Origin: Actinobacteria bacterium OK074
GTDB taxonomy: Bacteria > Actinomycetota > Actinomycetes > Streptomycetales > Streptomycetaceae
Direction: 5' to 3'
NCBI GenBank assembly: GCA_001298575.1
Contig: LJCV01000242.1
Location: 1 to 64,000, forward strand
DNA: 64,000 nucleotides
Part shown: one piece after another, positions 7,912-17,134 of the stretch
Position numbering within the stretch: position 1 is the stretch's first letter
Layout of the letters: each line of letters begins with the position of its first letter
Notes under the pieces: model-generated
Database searches by the model: none
Told to the model about the DNA's origin: nothing
The model's input: the letters and a program-made list of their open reading frames with translations, nothing else
Position numbers and translations under genes: made by a program

Positions 7912-9891
7912 GTGCACAGACGCACAGTCACCGCCGCCACCGCGCTGGCGGTCCTCTTCAGCTCCGCCGCACTGACCGTCGGGACGGCGGGGTCGGCGGC
8001 GGCCGACTCCAGCAAGGTCCTGCCGGTGACGTCCGTTCAGGACATGGTGGCCGACGGGGTCCACCACCGTGTCTTCATCAGCGCGGGCAACAAGATCGTC
8101 GTAACGGACTACAGCGGAACCGTCGTCTCACAGATCACCGACCTGTTGGGCGTCAAGGGCCTGGCCCTGTCGGCCGATTCGGACACCCTGTACGCGGCGG
8201 TGTCCTCCGGGACCGACGCGATCGTGGCGATCGACACGGCGACCGCCACCCTCTCCGCCCGCTACCCGACGGGCGGCGTCGACCCGAAGTACCCCGCCCT
8301 CGCGGGCGGCAAGCTGTGGTTCGGTTACGGCTCGGCGGGCGAGGGCAACATCGGCTCCGTCGACCTGGCCGACCCGGCCCACACGGTGGCGCTGGCCCAG
8401 GACCCCGACAGCCCGTGGTTCGCGGCCCCGATGCTCGCCGCCACGCCGAACGCCCCGGACACCCTGGCCGCCGGCATCCCGCAGCAGAGCCCGGCCGAAC
8501 TGGCCGTGTACGACACCTCGTCGGGCGCGCTCTCCCGCACCGCCCACAGCGACGTGAACGGCGGCAACCTGATCGACCTGGCCATCACTCCCGACGGCAA
8601 GGACGTCGTGGTGGCCAGCGGGGCGCCCTACTACCAGGCGGTGTACAAGACCTCCGACCTGACGGCCGACGGCCAGTACCCGACCAACGCCTACCCGAAC
8701 GCGGTGGACATCGCCCCGGACGGCTCGGTCGCGGCGGGCATCGACGGCGCGTACGACCCGGACGTGTACGTCTTCAAACCGGGCTCGCACACCGCCGTGC
8801 ACACCTACGACTTCCCCTCGACCAGCAGCGGCGGCAACGCCGACCTCCTCACCAACCGGGGCCTCGCCTGGGCACCGGACTCCTCCCGTGTGTTCGCGAC
8901 GTCGTACAACTACGACGGCGTCTACCGTCTGCGCGTCCTGACCGACCCGACCAAACCCGTCACCACCCTCACCGTCAACGCCCCCAAGACCGCGACCCGT
9001 GCGAAGAAGCTCACCGTCAGCGGCAAGGTCACCTCCAAGGCGGGCATACCGGCGGGGGCGAAGCTCACGGTCACGCGTACCGACCTGGAGCGGCCGAACG
9101 GCTCCGCGCTGGCGTCCGTGACGGTCAAGGCGGACGGCACGTACTCCTTCACCGACACCCCGTTGGTCGGCGGCGACGTCAAGTACACCGTGAAGTACGC
9201 GGGGGACACGACCCACGCGGCGGGCTCCGGCACGGACACCGTCGCCGTCTCCCGCGTCACCCCCGCCCTGACGCTGTCCCACAACGGCAAGGTGTACGAC
9301 TACGGCAAGGACGTGAAGTTCACCGCGCACCTCGGGCCGACGTACAAGAACCGTACGGTCGCGATCTACGCGAACCCGGACGGCTCGGACAAGCCCAACA
9401 AGCTGGTGAAGTCCGCGAAGGTGAACTCCGCCGGGAACCTCTCCGTCACCCTCGACCTGAAGCGCAACACCAAGGTCACGGTGAAGTACACGGGCGACGC
9501 CCGCTACAAGTCCCGCACGGTGACCAGCACGGTCGGCGCCCGGGTGAAGGTGACGCTGGCGGTGGCCCGCCAGTACACGACCAAGAAGATCTCGGGCCAC
9601 ACGTACTACTACTTCCACAAGACCACGAAACCGGTGTTCACGACCACGATGCCGCCGTACTCGGGCCGCAAGCAGCGCCTCGCCTTCGAGGTGTACTACG
9701 AGGGCGCCTGGCGCGACGGCGGCTACCAGTACTTCAAGCTGAACACGGCGGGCGTCTCCAAGGTGGAACTCCCCGCGCAGGACACGGGCTACCGCTTCCG
9801 CGTCCGCTCGTCGTACCTCAAGGGCAGCTCCGGCGACTCGGTCAACTCGACGACGCACGGCGCCTGGAGGTACTTCACGTTCACGAAGTAG
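7912..9891 (+). CDS. Secreted beta-propeller / Ig-like repeat protein (copy 2)
   Basis: This 659-aa paralogue of the 4516-6561 product has the same order: signal segment (AATALAVLFSSAALTV), beta-propeller repeats to ~residue 345, Ig-like repeats (LVGGDVKYTVKYAGDTTHA) and a C-terminal domain ending AWRYFTFTK. It starts at GTG 7912, preceded by a GGGGGG-GTCCGAAAACA leader nearly identical to that of copy 1. The two copies differ throughout, so the duplication is old. No enzymatic motif is seen; extracellular adhesion or binding is inferred. Confidence 0.87.
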   Translation: MHRRTVTAATALAVLFSSAALTVGTAGSAAADSSKVLPVTSVQDMVADGVHHRVFISAGNKIVVTDYSGTVVSQITDLLGVKGLALSADSDTLYAAVSSGTDAIVAIDTATATLSARYPTGGVDPKYPALAGGKLWFGYGSAGEGNIGSVDLADPAHTVALAQDPDSPWFAAPMLAATPNAPDTLAAGIPQQSPAELAVYDTSSGALSRTAHSDVNGGNLIDLAITPDGKDVVVASGAPYYQAVYKTSDLTADGQYPTNAYPNAVDIAPDGSVAAGIDGAYDPDVYVFKPGSHTAVHTYDFPSTSSGGNADLLTNRGLAWAPDSSRVFATSYNYDGVYRLRVLTDPTKPVTTLTVNAPKTATRAKKLTVSGKVTSKAGIPAGAKLTVTRTDLERPNGSALASVTVKADGTYSFTDTPLVGGDVKYTVKYAGDTTHAAGSGTDTVAVSRVTPALTLSHNGKVYDYGKDVKFTAHLGPTYKNRTVAIYANPDGSDKPNKLVKSAKVNSAGNLSVTLDLKRNTKVTVKYTGDARYKSRTVTSTVGARVKVTLAVARQYTTKKISGHTYYYFHKTTKPVFTTTMPPYSGRKQRLAFEVYYEGAWRDGGYQYFKLNTAGVSKVELPAQDTGYRFRVRSSYLKGSSGDSVNSTTHGAWRYFTFTK

Positions 9892-9909
9892 CCGGTGGAA
9901 CGGGGCAGT

Positions 9910-11400
9910 TCACGAAGTGAGCTGCTCGGGCCGGCTGAGCCGCTCCAGCTGACGTTCCACGTGCCGCAGCGCGCCCTCCCGGCGGCCGGGCACCCGGCGC
10001 CTCAACTCCACCATCCGGGGCCCGAGTTCGCGCGCCTGATCGGTGTCGCGGACTCGGCCCCACTGGTGGTGGGCCCGGTCCACGGCGCTCTCCACGGCCG
10101 GGTGGTCCAGCGCCTGCCCGGCCTCCAGCCGCGCGTCCGCGATGCCCAGCCAGGTGGCACAGCTGCGGGCCGCGTCCCCCGAGAACATCGCGAGGTCGGC
10201 GCGCACCTCGGTCCAGTGCAACACCTCCTCGGACCCGGGTCCGTGCGCGTCCAGGGCGAGTTGCTCGTGCCGGGCGGCGATGACGTCGGCGTCGGCGTGG
10301 CGGTCGGACTGGACGGCGGCGGCGATGGCGGCGTGGGGGTCGTCATCGCTGTCGGGCTCGTTTTCCAGTTCCGGCTCCAGTTCCGGCTCCGGCTCTGGTT
10401 CCAGTTCCAACTCCAGCTCTGGTTCCGGAGCGGGCTCAAGTGCTTCAGGGGCAACGGCCTTGCGCAGTACGGTGGTTGGCTCGTCCTGGTAGCCGGTGTC
10501 GACGTCGGGCACGAGGGCCAGCGGCCTGATGGGCGGGGCGGCGGGAGGCGGCGATGGCGGCCCCCCGTACACGGCACTTTCGACGGCGGGCGCGGGCGGA
10601 GCCAGAACCGGAGACGGGGATGGAACCGGAGACGGAGCCAGAACCGGAGACGGAACCGGAGGTACCAACACCCCACCCCCGTCCGGCAATTGCGGCCGAG
10701 GCTGTTCGGGCCGGTAGGGGGGCCTGGGCGCAGAGTTCCCAGGCGTACCGACCCCACCGCCGGAGGCAACCGCCTCCCACGTCAGCACGATGTCCCCGAA
10801 CACCCCGTCCGAAGCCAGCCGTCCCAACGCCATCTGGTGCAGTTCCAGCAGCGGCGGCCGGTACCCGCTTCGCAGCAGTGTGCCGATCGCCTTCATGTAG
10901 GCCGGCACGCCGACGGCCCGGCGGGGCAGTGGCGGTGCCACCCGACCGTAGAGGTTGACGTTCGCCCCCGCGCCGAGCGGGTGGGCGGAGAGGTACTGCC
11001 AGGTCTCCGGATCCGCGTGCAGGTCGACGATCAGCGAGGTGGAGCCCGGCGGCCGTAGCCGCAGTTCCTCCGTGATCCAGCGCCAAGGGAAGCCGGTGTA
11101 GCGGATGTTGGCGTGGGTGGTGCGGGCGAGGGCGAGGTGGGGCAGGTGTTGGCGTCGGTCGAGCTGGAGCTGGCCGGTGATGAAGACGGTCAGCGGGCCG
11201 GGGGCGGTCGCGGCGGCGCGCAGCCGGGTGAGGACGACCTGGGGTTCGAGCGGGTCGGCGAGTTCGACAACGTTGGCCGTGTCCGTGCCGGAGAGCACGG
11301 GCGGGGACACCGCGGCCAGAACGGGAAGTACGGCTGCCGCGTCCACCAGGCACCCCTTGCCCGCGGGCGAGGCTGCCAGCAGCAGCACGGTTCCGGCCAT
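9910..11400 (-). CDS. Hypothetical protein with Pro-rich and Glu-rich linkers
   Basis: This 496-aa protein starts at ATG 11400, which has GGGAGGGAACG immediately upstream; an ATG at 11421 lies before that ribosome site and is rejected. Residues ~1-210 form a globular alpha/beta domain (VLLLAAS, LTVFITGQLQL, SLIVDLHADPE) faintly reminiscent of caspase-like folds, but no His-Cys dyad is clear. A Pro/Ser-rich linker follows (~225-285), then a Glu/Pro/Leu repeat tract (~310-340) and a helical C-terminal domain (~355-496). There is no signal peptide. Function is unknown; it is convergent with the secreted protein. Confidence 0.75.
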   Translation of the reverse strand: MAGTVLLLAASPAGKGCLVDAAAVLPVLAAVSPPVLSGTDTANVVELADPLEPQVVLTRLRAAATAPGPLTVFITGQLQLDRRQHLPHLALARTTHANIRYTGFPWRWITEELRLRPPGSTSLIVDLHADPETWQYLSAHPLGAGANVNLYGRVAPPLPRRAVGVPAYMKAIGTLLRSGYRPPLLELHQMALGRLASDGVFGDIVLTWEAVASGGGVGTPGNSAPRPPYRPEQPRPQLPDGGGVLVPPVPSPVLAPSPVPSPSPVLAPPAPAVESAVYGGPPSPPPAAPPIRPLALVPDVDTGYQDEPTTVLRKAVAPEALEPAPEPELELELEPEPEPELEPELENEPDSDDDPHAAIAAAVQSDRHADADVIAARHEQLALDAHGPGSEEVLHWTEVRADLAMFSGDAARSCATWLGIADARLEAGQALDHPAVESAVDRAHHQWGRVRDTDQARELGPRMVELRRRVPGRREGALRHVERQLERLSRPEQLTS

Positions 11401-11513
11401 CGTTCCCTCCCCATTGTTCACGTACGCCTGTATACCCGTCAGTCGCGTGCACAGGCCACGCCAGCACCGTAACCGCTGAAAGCGCGAAGCGTGGTGTCAG
11501 GATTGCAAACCTC

Positions 11514-12734
11514 TCAGCCCGGAGGCGCTCCGTCCGCCTCCTCGATCACCCCGGGCAGCACCGTACGGGCCCGTCGGACCGCGAAGACCGTGGTGTCGTC
11601 GCCGAGGCGGCCCGCGCAGTGGTGCAGGGTGCCGTCGCGGACGAACGCGGCGAGGCGGGCGGGTTCGGCGGTGCCCGGGTCGATGGCGACGGCGGCTGCG
11701 ACCAGGTCGGACAGGTGCTGGAAGCGGCCGTCGGCGTCGCGGGCCTCGGTGACGCCGTCGGTGACCAGGAGCAGCGTCTCGCCGTCGGCGAGCGGCACCC
11801 GCAGCGGTTGTGGCAGCGCGGCCTGCGGTGTCAACTCCCGCAGCCCCAGCGGGAGTCCACCGCCCGGCGGCAGCGCGTGGACGCGGTGGGCGCTGACGAG
11901 GAGGGGCGGTTCGTGCCCGAAGTTGACGATCTCGACGTAGGAGGGGTCGGCGCGCGGGAACCCGAGGAGGACGGCGGTGGCGAACCGTTCGCCGTCCCCG
12001 CGCCCGGCGGCGTCGCGGTAGTGGACGTGCCGCACCATGCGGACGTCGAGCCGGTCGGCGACCGTGGTCAGCGCGCTCTCGTGGTAGGCGGCCTCGCGGA
12101 ACGTGCCGAGCAGTGCCGCCGCCGCCTCGACCGCGGCCAGCCCCTTGCCCTGGACGTCGCCGATCAGGACCCGGGTGCCGTGCGGCCCCGGCTGGATGTC
12201 GTAGAAGTCGCCGCCGACCCGGGCGACGCTGTCGGCGGCGAGGAAATGCGCCGCGTGGTCGAGGCCGCCCCAGCCCGGCGGCAGCGGGCGCAGCACCGCT
12301 CGGCGGGTGGTCTCGACGACGTCCCGCATGTGCAGCATCCGCCGCTCGCCGCGCACCCGCACCGCGCAGGCCAGCACCGCGAGGGCGCCGCCCGCGACGA
12401 CCAGCACGAAGTCGGGCAGCCCGGTCTGGTACTGGTGCGGGTAGGCGTGGTCGACGGCGATGTAGACGACAGCGGTGAGCACGGCGATTGCGGCCGTGCC
12501 CCACACCCCGCACAGCGCGGCGGCGATCCCGGGCACCAGCACCACCCAGGAGATGATCCGGAAATCCTCGGTGATGTTCCGGTCGAGCACCGCGATCACG
12601 GCGAGCAGCACGATCGGGGGGACCCAGGCGACGCTTCGCCCGCGCACGCGCAGCAGGGTGTGCCGCTGCACGGGATCGCGCGACGCCGGCAGATACCCCC
12701 CGGCCCCACCGCCCGCCGACGGCCGCCTGTTCAT
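11514..12734 (-). CDS. Membrane-anchored SpoIIE-type PP2C phosphatase
   Basis: This 406-aa protein has three to four N-terminal transmembrane helices (~35-125), a short linker and a PP2C/SpoIIE catalytic domain (~150-400). Catalytic signatures are visible: VGGDFYDI, GDVQGKGLAA, GHEPPLLVS, LVTDGVTEARD and DDTTVFAVRR, carrying the metal-binding aspartates. The family dephosphorylates anti-anti-sigma proteins or similar targets, here at the membrane. ATG 12734 is the likeliest start, though its ribosome site is weak. An HATPase-type anti-sigma candidate at 27364-27828 could be in the same partner-switching network, but there is no direct linkage. Confidence 0.9.
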   Translation of the reverse strand: MNRRPSAGGGAGGYLPASRDPVQRHTLLRVRGRSVAWVPPIVLLAVIAVLDRNITEDFRIISWVVLVPGIAAALCGVWGTAAIAVLTAVVYIAVDHAYPHQYQTGLPDFVLVVAGGALAVLACAVRVRGERRMLHMRDVVETTRRAVLRPLPPGWGGLDHAAHFLAADSVARVGGDFYDIQPGPHGTRVLIGDVQGKGLAAVEAAAALLGTFREAAYHESALTTVADRLDVRMVRHVHYRDAAGRGDGERFATAVLLGFPRADPSYVEIVNFGHEPPLLVSAHRVHALPPGGGLPLGLRELTPQAALPQPLRVPLADGETLLLVTDGVTEARDADGRFQHLSDLVAAAVAIDPGTAEPARLAAFVRDGTLHHCAGRLGDDTTVFAVRRARTVLPGVIEEADGAPPG

Positions 12735-12851
12735 GACATCCAGCGGAACACGGCCGGACCGACCCCGCATCCCGACCCCGCATCCCGACTTGCCAGGCCC
12801 CCACGCCGGGTGTGACCTGGAAGCCGGGGGCGAGGAGAGAGGAGATCTCCC

Positions 12852-13304
12852 ATGGCTCATGTCGTACCCACCCCCTCCCTGCCGGGCGCCACGCCCGTCC
12901 GCGGAGGAACCTCCGACGTCTTCGGCGCCCGCGAGCACCGGGCGGCGGCGCTCGCCGTACCCGTGGCCGTCGGGCTCGTCTACGGCTTCTGGTGCGCGGC
13001 GATCCGTCGCGACGGCGGCCCGATCACCGGCTGGAACGTCCTGTTCGGCTTCGTGTGCGCGCTCGCGTTCGCGGCGGTGTGGACCGGGGTGCGCCTGCTG
13101 GCCCCGCGCCTGAAGCGGGAGCCGCACGCCGTGCTCTGGGCGGCCTTCGCGGGCGTCGCCCTCGGCTTCGTGCACAGCCAGACCGGGGCGAGCGTGCTGC
13201 GCTCCGCGTTCATCGCGGTCGCGCTCGCGGTGCCGGTGTTCCTGGTGCTGTTCTACCGGTACTACACGCACGAGGACGCGGCCGGGCATCGGGACGACCG
13301 CTGA
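12852..13304 (+). CDS. Small four-helix membrane protein
   Basis: This 150-aa protein has four predicted membrane helices (ALAVPVAVGLVYGFW, VLFGFVCALAFAAVW, WAAFAGVALGFV, FIAVALAVPVFLVLFY) and a charged C-terminal end. GAGGAGAGAGGAG upstream of ATG 12852 supports the start. It resembles uncharacterised actinobacterial membrane proteins. It is divergent from the SpoIIE phosphatase gene with about 117 bp between starts. Function is unknown. Confidence 0.8.
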   Translation: MAHVVPTPSLPGATPVRGGTSDVFGAREHRAAALAVPVAVGLVYGFWCAAIRRDGGPITGWNVLFGFVCALAFAAVWTGVRLLAPRLKREPHAVLWAAFAGVALGFVHSQTGASVLRSAFIAVALAVPVFLVLFYRYYTHEDAAGHRDDR

Positions 13305-13323
13305 CGTACGGAGGACGGGCAGT

Positions 13324-13359
13324 GGTGAGGGGGACCCTGGAAGCAGGGTCCCCCTCACC
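13324..13359. terminator. Perfect 16-bp hairpin terminator
   Basis: The arm at 13324-13339 (GGTGAGGGGGACCCTG) pairs perfectly with 13344-13359 around a GAAG tetraloop. It sits between the convergent membrane-protein and SH3-protein genes and should terminate both. Confidence 0.85.
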
Positions 13360-13372
13360 GTTACCCCTCGCC

Positions 13373-13948
13373 TCAGTGGCCGCCCGGCGCCCACTGCCAG
13401 ATGCCGTCCGAACCGGACGAGGACCCGGCCGAACTCCAGCTCCAGGAACCGGAGATGTCGAAGGTGCCGGAGGCGGACGAACTCCAGGAGCTGTTCCCGT
13501 CGCGCCAACTCGGGTCGTTCCACCCGCTGTTGTGATCATTGCTGTTGCCGCCGTCGCGCCAGCCCGGGCACGGGTCGGAGCAACTGGGCACGCCCTGACC
13601 GCCGGTGTCGACGAAGGCCGCGCTGGCCCAGCCCTGGGCGCCGACGAGCCAGTACCAGTACGGGTTGCCCCGGACCGTCTGGCCGCGGACCGCGCACTGG
13701 ACGCGGTCCTGGCTGCCGGGTGACAGCGCGTCGACCACGGACGAGTTGGTGGTGGGCTGGTCCCTGACGTTCAGTTCACCGCTGGAGACGACGGTGCCCC
13801 AGACGGGGCTGTTGGAACCGCCGCCGCCACCGTGACCGGTGGGGTACGTGGCCGGAGCCGCCGCCTCGGCCGCACCGGCCACGGCGACAACGATTCCGCC
13901 ACTGACCAGCACCGCGGCAAGGCTCCGCATAACCGGGGTGGTGCGCAT
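13373..13948 (-). CDS. Secreted SH3-domain protein
   Basis: This 191-aa protein has a signal peptide (SLAAVLVSGGIVVAVAGAAEA) and a bacterial SH3 domain at ~45-115 (GELNVRDQPTTNSSVVDAL, WYWLVGAQGWASAAFVDTG), with cysteines that may form a disulfide. A Ser/Trp/Gly/Asn-rich tail follows, with repeated SW and GS motifs. ATG 13948 is fixed by a near-perfect AAAGGAGG ribosome site. Such proteins bind cell wall or peptides. The aromatic low-complexity tail is unusual and may mediate self-assembly; that is inference. Confidence 0.88.
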   Translation of the reverse strand: MRTTPVMRSLAAVLVSGGIVVAVAGAAEAAAPATYPTGHGGGGGSNSPVWGTVVSSGELNVRDQPTTNSSVVDALSPGSQDRVQCAVRGQTVRGNPYWYWLVGAQGWASAAFVDTGGQGVPSCSDPCPGWRDGGNSNDHNSGWNDPSWRDGNSSWSSSASGTFDISGSWSWSSAGSSSGSDGIWQWAPGGH

Positions 13949-14150
13949 GATCGCCCTCCTTTCCCCAGATCCAATAAACACCCGTTCGGCCCATCTCTCC
14001 ACTTAAGTGGCCTTTAGGCGGCGTCGGGGCCGGGGCCGCCACGGTCCGGAGCAGCCTGGCCGACGCCCTCGTACCCCCATACGAGCCCATTTACGGCCAT
14101 TTGCAGGCGAACCGTTCGCCCCCGCCCCCGCCCCGGGTTTCGCTGAACCC

Positions 14151-15119
14151 GTGGAACGCGTCGCCGGAACCGTCCGCACCGCCCTGTCGGCCGTGCTCAT
14201 CGCCCTCGCCTGCCTGCTGGCCCCGCTCGGCGCGGTCGCGGCGTGGGCGACGTACGGCTTCGAGGACGGCGCCCGGTACGCGGCCACGACCAACCCGCTC
14301 GCCTCGGACGCGCAGGTGCGGGAGGCGGTGGCCGGGGCGGTCACGGACAGCGTGATGCGCGAGGTGCACGTGGGCCCCCGGCTGCGCGACCCCGTGCACG
14401 CGTACATCCGCGACGCCGTGCGCTCGTTCACCGCGACGGAGGCGTACCGCACCGCGTGGGGCACCGCCAACCTCGCCGCCCACGACGCCGTGCTGCGCGC
14501 GCTGCGGGCCGACGAGCGCACCCCGCCCGCGCCCGTGGTCCTGGACCTGGCCCCCGCGACGGAGCGCATGAAGCGCGAACTGGCCGACGAACACGTGCCG
14601 TTGGCCGCCCGCATCCCCATCGCACACACCGAGATCACCCTCGTCGAGGCGCACGACCTCGGCCCGCTCCGAAAGGGCTTCCGCGTGCTGGAAGTAGCCG
14701 GTTTCTGGCTCCCGCTCAGCGCGGTGGTGCTCGCCTGCGCGGGCATCGCGGTGGCCGTCTGCCGCCGCCGCGCGATCGTCGCGACGGGCCTGGGCACGGC
14801 CCTGGGCGCGGCGTCCCTGGGCATCGCCATCGCGGTGGGCCGCCATCTGACGGTGGGCGGACTGCCGTCGTCGGGCATGTCGGCGGAGCGCGCGCGGCTC
14901 TCGGCGGAGGCGGTGGGCGCGGTCTACGACGCCCTGACCGAAACCCTCCGCACGGTGTCCTGGTCCCTGCTGGCCCTCGGCCTGACGGTGGCGGTCGGTG
15001 CCTGGGCGACGGGCGCGTACGTACGACACCGGAGGCACCCGGCGCCCGCACCGCTGGAGTTGGAGCTGGAGTTGGCGGCGGAGCCGGTGCAGTCGTCCCG
15101 GATGCAGGCGAATACCTGA
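14151..15119 (+). CDS. Hypothetical membrane protein
   Basis: This ~322-aa protein has an N-terminal membrane helix (LSAVLIALACLLAPLGAVAAW), a ~120-residue extracytoplasmic helical domain, and three further helices near the C-terminus (FWLPLSAVVLACAGIAVAV, LGTALGAASLGIAIAV, SWSLLALGLTVAVGAW). The frame is open back to GTG 14007, but that extension uses rare codons including TTA, ATA and AGG, so GTG 14151 is preferred. Neither start has a good ribosome site. Function is unknown. Confidence 0.72.
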   Translation: MERVAGTVRTALSAVLIALACLLAPLGAVAAWATYGFEDGARYAATTNPLASDAQVREAVAGAVTDSVMREVHVGPRLRDPVHAYIRDAVRSFTATEAYRTAWGTANLAAHDAVLRALRADERTPPAPVVLDLAPATERMKRELADEHVPLAARIPIAHTEITLVEAHDLGPLRKGFRVLEVAGFWLPLSAVVLACAGIAVAVCRRRAIVATGLGTALGAASLGIAIAVGRHLTVGGLPSSGMSAERARLSAEAVGAVYDALTETLRTVSWSLLALGLTVAVGAWATGAYVRHRRHPAPAPLELELELAAEPVQSSRMQANT

Positions 15120-15149
15120 TTGCACGGGGGAGTTGGGCCCGCCTAGGGT
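15120..15149 (+). promoter_or_regulatory. SigA-like promoter for a leaderless mRNA
   Basis: TTGCAC (15120-15125), an 18-bp spacer and TAGGGT (15144-15149) form a good vegetative promoter. The expected transcription start is 6-8 bases after the -10 box, which is exactly the ATG at 15157, so the hydrolase mRNA is probably leaderless. Confidence 0.7.
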
Positions 15150-15156
15150 CATGATC

Positions 15157-15984
15157 ATGGCACCGTTCCTCGCGTACGAAGACAAGGGCCCGGCAGCAGG
15201 GGCTGGTTCGGCGGCGGGGGAGGGTTCGGCGGCAGCGGAGGGGTACGCGGCGCTGCCGCTGGTCCTGGTCCACGGCCACCCCTTCGACCACACGATGTGG
15301 GCGCCCCAGATCGCCGAACTCTCCCGCACCCGCCGGGTGATCGCCCCGGACCTGCGCGGCTACGGCGCCTCACCGGTGGTCCCGGGAGTGACGCTCCTCT
15401 CGGACTTCGCGGCGGACGTGGCAACCCTCCTGGACGACCTGAAGGTTCCGGAGTTCGCCCTGGCGGGCCTCTCCATGGGCGGCCAGATCGTGATGGACTT
15501 CTACGCTCAATTCCCGGAGCGGGTAAGGGCGTTGATCCTCGCGGACACCTTCCCGCGGGCCGAGACCCCGGAGGGCGTCAGGACGCGCGAGGCGATGGCG
15601 GAACGCCTGCTCGCCGAGGGCATGACCGGCTACGCGGACGAGGTCCTGTACAAGATGGTCGCCCCGTACGCGGAGCCGGAAGTGGCGGCCCACGTACGGA
15701 AGATGATGACCGCCACCGACCCGCGCGGCGCGGCGGCGGCCCTCCGGGGCCGGGCCCAACGCCCCGACTACAGCGACCTGTTGACGCGGGTGACGGTCCC
15801 GACGCTCGTGGTGGTCGGCCGCGACGACACGTTCACTCCGGTGTCGGACGCGGAGGCGATGCACACGGCGCTCCCGAACTCGACGCTGAGCGTGATCGAG
15901 GGGGCGGCGCACCTGCCGAACCTGGAGCGGGCGGGGGAGTTCAACGGGGTGTTGGGCGCTTTCCTGGCAGAGTTGGGCCTCTGA
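15157..15984 (+). CDS. Alpha/beta hydrolase
   Basis: This 275-aa protein has the alpha/beta-hydrolase signatures: oxyanion region VLVHGHPFDH, nucleophile elbow GLSMGGQ, acid in VVGRDDTFTP and catalytic His in EGAAHLPNLE. An Ala/Gly/Glu-rich insertion (~10-30) precedes the core. ATG 15151 lies six bases upstream in frame, but promoter spacing puts the mRNA start at ATG 15157. Likely a cytoplasmic esterase or C-C hydrolase; the substrate cannot be deduced. Confidence 0.9.
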   Translation: MAPFLAYEDKGPAAGAGSAAGEGSAAAEGYAALPLVLVHGHPFDHTMWAPQIAELSRTRRVIAPDLRGYGASPVVPGVTLLSDFAADVATLLDDLKVPEFALAGLSMGGQIVMDFYAQFPERVRALILADTFPRAETPEGVRTREAMAERLLAEGMTGYADEVLYKMVAPYAEPEVAAHVRKMMTATDPRGAAAALRGRAQRPDYSDLLTRVTVPTLVVVGRDDTFTPVSDAEAMHTALPNSTLSVIEGAAHLPNLERAGEFNGVLGAFLAELGL

Positions 15985-16030
15985 TCCCGTCTTCCGGCGC
16001 CCGCTGACCGCAGCCGTCCCCGCTTCGCTC

Positions 16031-17134
16031 TCACTCGAACGGCGCGTCCAGCACCGCCAGCAGCTCCGGATGGATCAGCGCCCCCGGCAGCCGCGGATGG
16101 GCGGTCAGGATCCCGGCGTCCAGGAGCCGCGCCAGTGCGGGCTCCGGGTCGTCGGGCATCCGGCCGTCGGGCATCTCATCGTGGGACATTCGTTCGCGCA
16201 GCCACGCGGCCGACACCGCCGGGCCCGCGCGGAAGTGGGTCAGTACCGCCGCCGCGGCCGGGTCGCCCCCGACGCGGGCGATCGTCGCGTCGAGGAGCCG
16301 CCGGTGCGTCGCGATGGCCGCGATCCGGTGGCGGGCGGTCTCGGTGACCGCCCGCGCGAACAGTGCGCCCCACTCCGTCCAGCGGCCTTCCGAGGCGGCG
16401 ACCACGGCCTCGTCGTGCTCGTAGCGGTGGCCGTGGACCCAGCCCTCCAGGTCGAGCAGCAGCCCCGGCAGCAGGCCGGCGGCCACCAGGTCGCACTGCG
16501 CGAGCAGCCGCGCCGTCCGGCCGTTGGCGTCGGGGAACGGGTGGATGGTCACCAGCCGCACCATGCTGAACGCGGCGGCGTCCAGCGGCGGTGACGTGGT
16601 CCGGGTGCCCCAGCGGAACCAGCGCTCCACGTGCCCGCGCAACGCCTTGCCCGGCGGTACGTCGATGGCGAAGCGGCGGCCGTCGGCCCAGGTGACGGTG
16701 GCGGCGGAGCGCCGGAAGCCGCCCCGGCCGGGGATGTTGGGGTCGGCGGCGGTGAGCAGCCCGTGCAGCTCGGCGAGCGAGTCCGGGGTGAAGCACGGGC
16801 GGCGGCCGGGCCGTTCGCGCAGTTCCGCCCGTACGGAGTGGACGGCGAGCAGACCCGCCGCGGCCCGGTCCTCGGCGGCCGTGGCGATCCGCTCGGTGAG
16901 CCGGACGGGGTCCGCCGAGCCGATCCGGTGCCGGTGGACCATCGTGCGGAAGCGGGGGCGGTGGAACAGGTCGGGGTCGCCGAGGTACGCGGCGGCCTCG
17001 GTCAGGTCCGCCAGCGCAGCGAGTGCCTCGCGGCGGACCCCGGCGGGGATCGCCTCGGCGTCGAGCGGCGGCACGACGGGCACGACCCGCAGCACCGCCG
17101 CCGCGGCGGCCACCGCCGGGGAGCCGGCGGACAT
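16031..17134 (-). CDS. Fic-domain protein
   Basis: This 367-aa protein has the Fic motif HPFPDANGRTAR at ~198-209. His198 and the Arg are intact, but Gly of the consensus HPFxxGNGR is Ala. Fic enzymes transfer AMP or other nucleotide moieties to target proteins. An N-terminal helical region (~30-110) and a C-terminal winged-helix-like region (~290-367) surround the Fic core. No clear [ST]xxxE[GN] inhibitory helix is seen. Its ATG overlaps the stop codon of the upstream secreted-protein gene (TGATG), so the two are translationally coupled, and no independent ribosome site is obvious. Confidence 0.88.
   Translation of the reverse strand: MSAGSPAVAAAAAVLRVVPVVPPLDAEAIPAGVRREALAALADLTEAAAYLGDPDLFHRPRFRTMVHRHRIGSADPVRLTERIATAAEDRAAAGLLAVHSVRAELRERPGRRPCFTPDSLAELHGLLTAADPNIPGRGGFRRSAATVTWADGRRFAIDVPPGKALRGHVERWFRWGTRTTSPPLDAAAFSMVRLVTIHPFPDANGRTARLLAQCDLVAAGLLPGLLLDLEGWVHGHRYEHDEAVVAASEGRWTEWGALFARAVTETARHRIAAIATHRRLLDATIARVGGDPAAAAVLTHFRAGPAVSAAWLRERMSHDEMPDGRMPDDPEPALARLLDAGILTAHPRLPGALIHPELLAVLDAPFE

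Noticed and set aside
11190..11479. Plus-strand small genes over the start of the hypothetical gene
   Set aside because: Several overlapping frames without ribosome sites or domains; the minus strand has a strong start.
14007..14150. N-terminal extension of the membrane protein from GTG 14007
   Set aside because: Contains TTA, ATA, AGG and CGA codons and no ribosome site; it looks non-coding.
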